This document shows, piece after piece, positions 17,017-24,122 of a stretch of 64,000 nucleotides of DNA. Source of the stretch: CAZZKJ01 sp964654695 (lineage in GTDB: Bacteria; Krumholzibacteriota; Krumholzibacteriia; WVZY01); NCBI GenBank assembly GCA_964654695.1, contig CAZZKJ010000002.1:1-64000 (forward strand). The letters are read 5' to 3'. Position numbers and translations under genes: made by a program. The notes below the pieces were generated by a model that had not been told where the DNA came from, did not search any database, and saw only the letters and a list, made by a program, of their open reading frames with translations. Position 1 is the stretch's first letter, and the number at the start of each line of letters is the position of its first letter.

Positions 17017-18999
17017 TCATCTGGCCTTCGATCCCGACCTGCTTGATTCCACGAGCAGAGCAAACCTCTCGCCGGATTTGCGCAGGGCTTCCAGGTCGGG
17101 ATCCTTGTAGGCCCACTCGAATGCGCTGTAACCGTTCTCAAAAGCCCGAGCCAATGCGCCAAAGGCGCTTTCGAGTTCGCCATGCAGGGAATAGGTGCAT
17201 GCAAGATCGTAGAAAACCTGACCGTCCGGACCCGCCAGTTCTATGATTTTGAGAAAATATTTTTCGGCTTCGGCATAGCCGCCTCTCAGGTAGCATGTAT
17301 TTGCGGCTCCCAGGTAGGCGTTGGTATAATAGGGATCAAGCTTAATGGCTTTATTATATTGGGTCAGGGCCGGACCGTATTCCTTCGATTTTTCGTAAAA
17401 CACTCCCAGGTTGTAATAAGCCGGTGCAAAACTGCCGGATATCGACAAAGCTCGATCGTACATTTTGGATGCATCTTCCCTGCGCCCCTGGATATCGAGT
17501 ACATTAGCAAGCTGCACGGCTGCGTTGATCGACTCGGGATTTATTTTCAGCGCTTTTTCGAATTTCGTTCCGGCCGCTTCGTAATCCCCCAGGGAAACAA
17601 GAGCCCTGCCGTGATTCAGCAGCGCCCGCCATTCATAAGGGTCCCCCGCTTCAATTATTTCGAACTCGGATATTGCCTGTTTGATTTGATGTCTTTCCAG
17701 GAGGGCGTTGGCATAATTGCCGTGAATCATCGGCGATTCCGTATTCCGGGCAGTTTCGGCGAACAATGTGTAATCGTCCAACCAGTCGCGTGAACGGACA
17801 TTGTCCGCGGCGGCATAGCCGGCGGCGATCATCGCCGCTGCCACCAGCGCGGGCCAACGCAACCTGCGCCGCCCGACAAAGTACGCCCCGGCACCCCCGG
17901 CAATCAGGGCAAATGCCGCACCGGGAAAGTACAGGAATCTCTCGGCGAGAATCGGATCCGAGTATGGGGGAAAAACAACGACCGGCAGCAGCGTGCCCGC
18001 CAGCAGAAGAGCGGCAAATGCAAAAAGCGGTTCAAAGTCCGTATGTGAAATGTTCTTTCCCGGCACTTTCTTGAATGTTTCTCTCCATTTTATTACCGCG
18101 CAAATTGCGAACAAAAGAATTACCGCCCCGGCTGCGGTGTCGAAGGACGGCTCGACGGCTTCCACACCGTAGTGAGCCTTCAGCGGATACGGCAGTATGA
18201 GAAGTTTCAAATAGTATAAAAGAGATGCGAGGGAGACCGTGAATCTCTCCCCTATCGATCCAAAATCCCCCCCCAGGTCGATACCGGTTATCTTAATATG
18301 AATAGCGGTATACACTGAAAGCTCTATAAAGAACAGTCCCGCCGCCAACATGCCTTTTTTCAGCCTCCCGCCGGTGGATCTGAGGAAAATGAAAGCCAGC
18401 AGCACAAACGGAAGCACCGCCGCCGTTTCCTTTGATAAAAGAGCGCCTGCATAAAAAATTACTGATGCAGCAAGCGCGAAAAAAGACCGCAGGCCTTTGC
18501 GCGAGAGGCCCTCAAATACGGCGGCCAGAGACGCAAGCGCGAACACCAGGCACAGCACATCGGTCCGTCCCGAAATCCAGGCCACGGATTCGACATGGAC
18601 GGGATGAAGCGAGAAAACCAATGCCGACACAAGAGCGGCTGAAAACCGCCCGGTCAGCTGCATGCAGACAACTGCAAGCAGGAGCGCGGCCAGCGCATGC
18701 AGGAGCAAATTGGTCGCGTGGAACCCCGCTGCATTAAGACCGTAGATTCGGTGATCGATGGCGAAACTGCTCCTTATCAGCGGTCTGTAAAATTCCGAAA
18801 AACGGGAAGGATCATCGAAAGTAACCCAGAAGTCCGAACCGAACACTCCGCCTATTATTTTACCGGAAAGTACCTGGGTGTTTTTTTCCACCAGATCGTG
18901 ATCGTCCCAGACGAAAGATCCGGACAGGCCCGGATAATACGCGCAAGCGACGGCAACGATGATGATAGTACTGAGAACAAGCCAATAAAAGGGTTTCAT
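17017..18999 (-). CDS. TMTC-like GT-C membrane protein with TPR repeats
   Basis: 660 residues. About ten hydrophobic helices occupy residues 5-410. The first periplasmic loop has SGSFVWDDHDLVEKN, and residues near 150 read SLHPVHVESVAWISGRTD, both characteristic of TMTC-type O-mannosyltransferase-like proteins. Residues about 440-640 hold five or six TPR units (PAYYNLGVFYEKSKEYG, NAYLGAANTCYLRGGYAE). Predicted role: protein or lipid glycosylation on the outer face of the inner membrane, with the TPR part selecting partners. It is convergent with the flavoenzyme operon (52-base gap) and stands alone. Confidence 0.78.
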   Translation of the reverse strand: MKPFYWLVLSTIIIVAVACAYYPGLSGSFVWDDHDLVEKNTQVLSGKIIGGVFGSDFWVTFDDPSRFSEFYRPLIRSSFAIDHRIYGLNAAGFHATNLLLHALAALLLAVVCMQLTGRFSAALVSALVFSLHPVHVESVAWISGRTDVLCLVFALASLAAVFEGLSRKGLRSFFALAASVIFYAGALLSKETAAVLPFVLLAFIFLRSTGGRLKKGMLAAGLFFIELSVYTAIHIKITGIDLGGDFGSIGERFTVSLASLLYYLKLLILPYPLKAHYGVEAVEPSFDTAAGAVILLFAICAVIKWRETFKKVPGKNISHTDFEPLFAFAALLLAGTLLPVVVFPPYSDPILAERFLYFPGAAFALIAGGAGAYFVGRRRLRWPALVAAAMIAAGYAAADNVRSRDWLDDYTLFAETARNTESPMIHGNYANALLERHQIKQAISEFEIIEAGDPYEWRALLNHGRALVSLGDYEAAGTKFEKALKINPESINAAVQLANVLDIQGRREDASKMYDRALSISGSFAPAYYNLGVFYEKSKEYGPALTQYNKAIKLDPYYTNAYLGAANTCYLRGGYAEAEKYFLKIIELAGPDGQVFYDLACTYSLHGELESAFGALARAFENGYSAFEWAYKDPDLEALRKSGERFALLVESSRSGSKAR

Positions 19000-19095
19000 A
19001 GCAGCGCCAAACCTGTTGAGACCTCCGGGCGGAAAGCCATTCGCCGGGAATTAAACCTTGATCTTACAGCGGGAAAGCCTTCCCTGCAATACACC

Positions 19096-19145
19096 ATAAT
19101 AATAACCCCGACCGGCAACGGGATTCCGATGTGTACCGGTCGGGG
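19096..19145 (-). terminator. Strong terminator after the 4-heme cytochrome gene
   Basis: A perfect 10-bp stem, CCCCGACCGG (19106-19115) with CCGGTCGGGG (19136-19145), loop 20 bases. On the minus strand it is followed by the T-rich TTATTATTAT (19105-19096). It lies 35 bases past the stop at 19180. Confidence 0.75.
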
Positions 19146-19179
19146 GTGCTTCGCCGCAGGCTCTCTCCTGAGCGACGAA

Positions 19180-19851
19180 TTATTTAATATGGCAAACCAG
19201 GCAAAGAGAGCTTGCCCCGACGCCCGTTCCCGCAGCGCCTTTCGTCTTAACGCGAAGCAAGTGGGTTCCCGATACCGATTCCAAATCATGCACATCATGG
19301 CAGGTTGAACACTGAACCTTGTTATTGTCCAGGACATCCTCGATTGTTCCCGAGGTGCCCATGGTCGTTGTAACTGGGTTAAGACCCGCATCCGCCGTAT
19401 TATAAGTAATAGAGATCGGATGCGTTCTGTTCAGATCTGCGTTGATCTTGTAGCCGGCATCATAATCATCGATAAGCACCGTTCCGGCCGAATTGCCGTC
19501 GAAGTTATCGATGGCCACAGTTCCGTCATGGCAGCTGAGGCAGAGTTTGGAAACACCGCTGGGCTGGGTATCCTGCGTTCCATCCAGGGGAGGCATAATG
19601 GTAGAGTACATGGTGAATGTCTGGGTGGTAACGTTATGGTTCCAGAGCAATCCATTGTCCCCTAGCGTCCTTCCATGGTCATGAGGAACATGGCAAACGC
19701 GGCAAATCTCGACGCGTTTAGTATTCCAACCTTCAGCGCTAAAATCATGAGGGCTTCCAACAATGCCGGATCCGCTGCCGCTGGCAAAAGCTGTCGCTCC
19801 GAAGAAGGAAACGAGAGCCAACGAAACAACTAGAAGCTTTAATGCTTTCAT
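19180..19851 (-). CDS. Tetraheme cytochrome c, doubled-CxxCH type, exported
   Basis: Four heme sites: CRVCHVPH, CLSCHDGT, CSTCHDVHD and CLVCH. Signal peptide MKALKLLVVSLALVSFF ending at ATAFA-S. The heme spacing and the LWN and HP(I)S segments match the first four heme modules of the 12-heme protein at 27171, so the two are paralogues. Start is uncertain: the ATG at 19851 opens the signal peptide but lacks a ribosome-binding site. A TTG at 19932, in frame, sits seven bases after AGGAGG and 34 bases after the predicted sigma-54 transcription start; it would add 27 residues. Periplasmic or extracellular electron carrier. Confidence 0.85.
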   Translation of the reverse strand: MKALKLLVVSLALVSFFGATAFASGSGSGIVGSPHDFSAEGWNTKRVEICRVCHVPHDHGRTLGDNGLLWNHNVTTQTFTMYSTIMPPLDGTQDTQPSGVSKLCLSCHDGTVAIDNFDGNSAGTVLIDDYDAGYKINADLNRTHPISITYNTADAGLNPVTTTMGTSGTIEDVLDNNKVQCSTCHDVHDLESVSGTHLLRVKTKGAAGTGVGASSLCLVCHIK

Positions 19852-19866
19852 ATGGTCATGGTTGTC

Positions 19867-19927
19867 GTCGAAACAAAACAGATACCGTGAAGGTATCGGC
19901 AATGGTCCGCAGCAACGCTGTTTCGAC
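19867..19927 (-). promoter_or_regulatory. Structured leader segment before the 4-heme cytochrome
   Basis: A 9-bp outer stem, GTCGAAACA (19867-19875) with TGTTTCGAC (19919-19927), encloses a perfect hairpin GATACC/GGTATC (19881-19897, 5-base loop) and a competing small hairpin CAGC/GCTG (19910-19920). The small hairpin shares bases with the outer stem, so the two could be alternative states. It lies between the Shine-Dalgarno sequence and the ATG. No known riboswitch core recognised. Confidence 0.4.
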
Positions 19928-19976
19928 TTCAACACTTCACCTCCTTCCCGCGGACTGATTTGTGTCCGCACTAAAT

Positions 19977-19992
19977 GGCAAGAGAGGTGCCA
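19977..19992 (-). promoter_or_regulatory. Sigma-54 (RpoN) promoter of the 4-heme cytochrome gene
   Basis: On the minus strand TGGCAC (19992-19987), five bases, then TTGCC (19981-19977). GG at -24 and GC at -12 are exactly ten bases apart, as sigma-54 requires. Predicted transcription start is near 19966. The gene for an NtrC-family activator lies immediately upstream on the same strand. Confidence 0.8.
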
Positions 19993-20093
19993 CGTATTAA
20001 GCATATTTAAGTGTCTGCACAACCTGTTCATATTTTAAGAGTTTAGGGGGTATACGCCATTGATAGGGAGAAAAGGGCAAAACGGAACATAGC

Positions 20094-20123
20094 GTTATAT
20101 GGCGATATTTTGTGTGATATAAC
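20094..20123. promoter_or_regulatory. Candidate activator-binding inverted repeat upstream of the sigma-54 promoter
   Basis: GTTATAT (20094-20100) and ATATAAC (20117-20123) are perfect inverted arms separated by 16 bases, centred about 140 bases upstream of the predicted start. This is the usual distance for a bacterial enhancer-binding protein site. Pattern and position only. Confidence 0.4.
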
Positions 20124-20169
20124 TAAGAGCAATTATTTCCGAAGTCAAACCGGAGGAAGAAACAGGAGG

Positions 20170-21546
20170 TCAGTCTTCTTTGAGCAAATTGAATTTCTTC
20201 ATTCTGTATCGCAAGGCATCGCGGCCGATACCAAGAACGCCGGCAGCCCGCGTTTGATTCCACGATGTCCGGTCCAGGGCCTGGACGATGAGCTGCTTTT
20301 CAACATCCTCTATGGAAATGCCTTCGGGAGGAAGGCTGAAGGATCCTTTGCCGTTTCCGCGTTTAATCTTGGGCCCGGTATCAAGAGGAAAATCTTCCTT
20401 ATCGATCACATCTTTTTCGCATAGAAGGACGGCCCTTTCCACCACGTTTCTCAATTCCCTCACATTGCCCGGCCAGTGATAATCGCTTATGACCTTTTCG
20501 GTTTCAGCGGTGAAACTCTTTATTTTCTTTCCGCACGACCTGCTGGTTTTTTCCAAAAAATGCCTGGCTATAAGGATCTCATCGCCTTTGCGTTCCCGCA
20601 GCGGCGGGATAAAGACCGGTATCACGTTCAAACGGTAGTACAGATCTTCCCTGAACGATCCCTCTTCGACGAGATATTTGAGATCCTTGTTGGTAGCCGC
20701 CACTATCCTGACATCGACATCGACGTCCGCTATACCGCCGACCCTGCGGAATTTTTTTTCTTCGAGTATATGGAGCAGGTTAACCTGCGCGCTGGGCAGC
20801 AAATCCCCGATCTCGTTAAGAAAAACCGTTCCTCCATCGGCAAGTTCTATAAGCCCTTTCTTTGTGGTCTTGGCATCTGTAAAGGCGCCCTTTTCATGGC
20901 CGAACAGCTCGCTTTCGAACAGGTTATCTATTAGCGAAGGACTGTTTATCGCCATGAAAGGGTGGCTGCATCGAGGACTTTCGTAATGAATCACCTGCGC
21001 GATTAGATCTTTGCCCGATCCGCTCTCACCCTGAAGAAAAACCGTTGACAGGTTGTTTCTGGCAACTTTTGAGGCGAGCTTCTTGACTTCTTTCATCGCC
21101 TTCGACTCGCCGATTATGCTGTCTAATGAAAACGCTTTTTTCTGCCTGGCTACGAAACTCGATTCTTTGAGCTTCAATCTCGAGGTTTCCAGCGCTTTTT
21201 CGATAACAATCTTGAATTCATCAATAATAAAAGGTTTATTCACATAATCGTATGCTCCCAGGCGCATCGCTTCCACCGCCGTGCCGACATCCGCATAAGC
21301 GGTCAGCATAACCACAGGCAAATCGGGATAGTATGCCTTGAGCTTGGCCAGTGTTTCCAAACCCGACATCCCGGGAAGCTTGAGATCCAATACCACCAGG
21401 TCGGGCAGTTCTTTTTTAATGGAATCAATAGCTTCGCTGCCGCTGCTGGCTTCATCGGTACGGTATCCCAGTTTGGCCAATCCGCGGACCAGGCTCCAGC
21501 GAACGAGCTTTTCGTCATCTACTATAAGCACAAAGCTTTTTCTCAT
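20170..21546 (-). CDS. Sigma-54-dependent NtrC/AtoC-family response regulator
   Basis: 458 residues, the classical three domains. Receiver domain 5-115 with acidic DD at 10-11, phospho-acceptor Asp54 and Lys104. AAA+ domain about 145-375 with Walker A GESGSGKD (173-180) and sigma-54 contact loop GAFTDA (220-225). Fis-type helix-turn-helix at the end (NQTRAAGVLGIGRDALRYRM). Two deviations: GAFTDA for GAFTGA, a common natural variant, and Asn244 where Walker B usually has Asp (VFLNEIGDLL). No histidine kinase gene is adjacent. The next gene downstream has a sigma-54 promoter, so regulation of the cytochrome genes is the obvious inference. Confidence 0.93.
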   Translation of the reverse strand: MRKSFVLIVDDEKLVRWSLVRGLAKLGYRTDEASSGSEAIDSIKKELPDLVVLDLKLPGMSGLETLAKLKAYYPDLPVVMLTAYADVGTAVEAMRLGAYDYVNKPFIIDEFKIVIEKALETSRLKLKESSFVARQKKAFSLDSIIGESKAMKEVKKLASKVARNNLSTVFLQGESGSGKDLIAQVIHYESPRCSHPFMAINSPSLIDNLFESELFGHEKGAFTDAKTTKKGLIELADGGTVFLNEIGDLLPSAQVNLLHILEEKKFRRVGGIADVDVDVRIVAATNKDLKYLVEEGSFREDLYYRLNVIPVFIPPLRERKGDEILIARHFLEKTSRSCGKKIKSFTAETEKVISDYHWPGNVRELRNVVERAVLLCEKDVIDKEDFPLDTGPKIKRGNGKGSFSLPPEGISIEDVEKQLIVQALDRTSWNQTRAAGVLGIGRDALRYRMKKFNLLKED

Positions 21547-22197
21547 AATTGTTGAACAGCCCCCAAATGCTCTGAGACAGAGTTTTATCGATTCCTCTAG
21601 CGATCATAAAACCATGTGTACTCTCAGGAGGAAAAACAGCCTCTCATGCGGTTTTTATATCGGGATAAAAGTTTCCGTCAACGATAATATATCGGATCGA
21701 ACCCTATGCGCCTTTAATTATACTATTTTATGTCCTTATTATCACTATTAAAATCGTATCCTGAAAGGTTCAAAATCTTGTGGAAATGTTCCCTCGGGAG
21801 GGAGCTCTGATTCTGTCATTTCACTCAGTTCTGCGTCCTATGGCTCATCTCCCGGACTGAAAAACCGTTTCTGCCTTGGAAAAAACAAGCGGGGACGGTT
21901 TCATAGAATAATACCATAAAATACATACATTCAATACCTTAAAATGCTCATTGAAGTTTCGCGGTTGCTCGCAATCAGGTAATACCGGGGTTTCGGAGTC
22001 AAGGTACACAAGTTGCACATAAAAACGAAGCGCAACCAGACGGGATTCCAAAGCGCCGCTGATATTTCGTTCTCAGCCCTCTTCTGGAAGGTTCAAAACC
22101 GATTTTGCCGGTTACGGCGAACCGCTGGGATATCCCGTCCGGCACGCATTATCTAACCGTGTGGATCGACCAGAAAGTATCATAAAAGGTGTGACCA
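21547..22197. other. 651-base intergenic region between regulator and NHL-cytochrome operon
   Basis: Holds the regulator promoter (21654-21681) and must hold the promoter of the operon starting at 22198, which I could not identify; no sigma-54 GG-N10-GC site with a good flank is evident on the plus strand. The last 120 bases carry an open frame ending at 22183 (reading NRWDIPSGTHYLTVWIDQKV) without a start codon, possibly a gene remnant. A GC-rich palindrome lies at 21790-21803 (TCCCTCGGGAGGGA). Nothing else recognised. Confidence 0.4.
21654..21681 (-). promoter_or_regulatory. Predicted sigma-70 promoter of the response-regulator gene
   Basis: Minus-strand TTGACG (21681-21676), 16-base spacer, TATAAA (21659-21654), leaving a leader of about 100 bases before the ATG at 21546. 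Confidence 0.5.
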
Positions 22198-23313
22198 ATG
22201 AATTACCAGAATAATCCCGGAGTACGTCGGCTCATTGTCATTTCAACGGCATTATCGGCACTGTTGGCCGCCGCAGCGCTCATGACCAGCTGCTCGACGG
22301 CTCGTATGAGCAAAGATTCGATAGAGGTATTCTACCCGCCCCCACCGGAAGAACCCAAAATACAGTTCTTGCAATCATTCAATTCATCAGCCGATATCGA
22401 AGACAAGCAATCATGGTTCGCAAAAACCGTTGTCGGCTCCAAGCAGCTTCAAAAAGGCCTTGGCAAACCTTACGGCATCACAATCGACAGGGGCAAAATC
22501 TATATCTGCGACACTTTGATCGGATCGATCGTCGTGATTGATCTGGACAAAAAGACCTTCGAACTTTTCCCCGATAAGGGCAGAGGCAAATTGATCAAAC
22601 CGATACACATTACAATCGACAGCGATGGGTTCAAATATGTATCGGACATCGGCAGAGGACAGATTGTGGTTTTTGACGATCAAAACAAATATATAAAAAC
22701 GATCGGCACCAAGAATGAATTACTCCCAGCCGACGCGGCGGTCTGGGGAGATACTTTGTTTATAGCGGACACAAAGGATAATGAAGCCGAAGCAAGGAAT
22801 AAACGCACCGGCGAACTGCTGTTCAAGTTCGGCAGAGGCGGCAATGAAAAAGGTGAGTTTCTTAAACCAACGAATATATCTCTAGACTCCGATGGGAACC
22901 TATACATAACGGATACAATTAATTTCCGCGTGCAGAAATTCGACCGGAGGGGAAATCTGCTGACCGTTTTTGGCAAGGCCGGCGACGGTATCGGAGCTTT
23001 CACGCGTCCAAAAGGAACCGCGCTCGATAAAATGGATAACCTGTATGTTGTCGACAGCGCCTTCGAAAATGTTCAAATTTTTGACCAAACCGGGGATGTG
23101 CTGATGTTTTTTGGTGGAGCCGGAGCGGATCCGGGATCGATGTATCTGCCTGCAGATATATATATAGATTACGACAATATTGAATATTTCCAAAAGCATG
23201 CGGCCGATGATTTTGAAATCGAATATTTGATTTTCGTAACCAACCAGTACGGTTCAATGAAGATCAACGTATATGGTTTCGGCCATTCCAAGAACGGGAG
23301 CGGAGGATCTTGA
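22198..23313 (+). CDS. NHL-repeat six-bladed propeller lipoprotein (first)
   Basis: 371 residues. Signal peptide with lipobox LMTSC (Cys near residue 32) predicts a lipoprotein. From about residue 80 the chain is a run of NHL-type blades: GLGKPYGITIDRGKIYICD, PTNISLDSDGNLYITDT, and FTRPKGTALDKMDNLYVVDS. NHL propellers are binding scaffolds without a fixed enzyme activity. The gene opens the operon; AAGGTG precedes the ATG. The next cytochrome gene starts inside its stop codon (TTGA). A paralogue sits three genes on at 26131. Proposed role, by context: surface or periplasmic assembly factor for the cytochrome/barrel complex. Confidence 0.85.
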   Translation: MNYQNNPGVRRLIVISTALSALLAAAALMTSCSTARMSKDSIEVFYPPPPEEPKIQFLQSFNSSADIEDKQSWFAKTVVGSKQLQKGLGKPYGITIDRGKIYICDTLIGSIVVIDLDKKTFELFPDKGRGKLIKPIHITIDSDGFKYVSDIGRGQIVVFDDQNKYIKTIGTKNELLPADAAVWGDTLFIADTKDNEAEARNKRTGELLFKFGRGGNEKGEFLKPTNISLDSDGNLYITDTINFRVQKFDRRGNLLTVFGKAGDGIGAFTRPKGTALDKMDNLYVVDSAFENVQIFDQTGDVLMFFGGAGADPGSMYLPADIYIDYDNIEYFQKHAADDFEIEYLIFVTNQYGSMKINVYGFGHSKNGSGGS

Positions 23314-24122
23314 TTAGAAAAAAGGCATCGAACAGATTTTTTGCGGCTCTGTGGAAACTCACATCCGAAGTATCTGTATATCCGCCGGGATCTCTCGCGA
23401 TCCGCCGGCGGCGGGAATACACGCCTGCGGCCCTCTGGATATTGTGCTGTCTTATCGGATGGGCTACGGCGAACTGCTCTTCACAAACCAGGTATAATGT
23501 GCTGAGCACAGTATTCGACGGGGTTCCGCCACCCATAAGTGCAGTCTCTGATTATGCGGACAGCTTGTCAGTCAGGGCATCCAGGGATTGGGAGCTGGAA
23601 CAAATCACGACCTACGCCCATGGGCCGTTCGCTGCAAAAGAATGCGGGGCTTGTCACAACCTGCCTGAAACAAAAAGTTTTAGAAACGGCATGAATAAGA
23701 GTTATGCCGTTCCGTCTTATTCCAGCAGCGCGAATAAAATGGGGAGGCTTCTCCGGCCGGAAGAAGAACTTTGTTCATACTGCCATTATGAAAAATCCGC
23801 CGACAATCCCGATAATAATGACAAGTTTCTTCACGGACCCGTGGCGGCCGGAGAATGCATCGTCTGCCATCATCCACATCAGTCGCCCAGACCGTTCATG
23901 CTTCTAAAATCTCCGGATTGGGAGCTCTGCTCGTCCTGCCATGGAGACGAAAATGAAAAGAGTTTCAAGCACATGAACGCCGATGCCGGCAGCGGATCTG
24001 CCGGCACGGCGAATAATAAATGCATCGAATGCCACGATCCTCATTCGAGCAGCAGGCAGTATATGTTGAAGAAAAGCGCCGATATTACTAAATCCTCCGC
24101 GACCGGCGAAAGCAGCATTTGA
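23310..24122 (+). CDS. Pentaheme cytochrome c
   Basis: 270 residues with five CxxCH sites: CGACHN, CSYCHY, CIVCHHPH, CSSCHG and CIECHDPH. The alternating CxxCHxPH units are of the doubled-CxxCH / class III-like kind. The N-terminal hydrophobic stretch WILCCLIGWATANC may be a signal peptide or an imperfect lipobox. The start is TTG at 23310: GGAGG lies three bases before it, and no ATG precedes the signal sequence. It overlaps the preceding stop by four bases. Overall heme spacing resembles the 7-site protein at 29024. Likely the cytochrome that docks to the barrel encoded next. Confidence 0.88.
   Translation: MIRKKASNRFFAALWKLTSEVSVYPPGSLAIRRRREYTPAALWILCCLIGWATANCSSQTRYNVLSTVFDGVPPPISAVSDYADSLSVRASRDWELEQITTYAHGPFAAKECGACHNLPETKSFRNGMNKSYAVPSYSSSANKMGRLLRPEEELCSYCHYEKSADNPDNNDKFLHGPVAAGECIVCHHPHQSPRPFMLLKSPDWELCSSCHGDENEKSFKHMNADAGSGSAGTANNKCIECHDPHSSSRQYMLKKSADITKSSATGESSI

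Noticed and set aside
19867..19927. Cyclic-di-GMP (GEMM) riboswitch before the 4-heme cytochrome
   Set aside because: The conserved GEMM core segments and tetraloop-receptor pattern are absent; only generic hairpins are visible.
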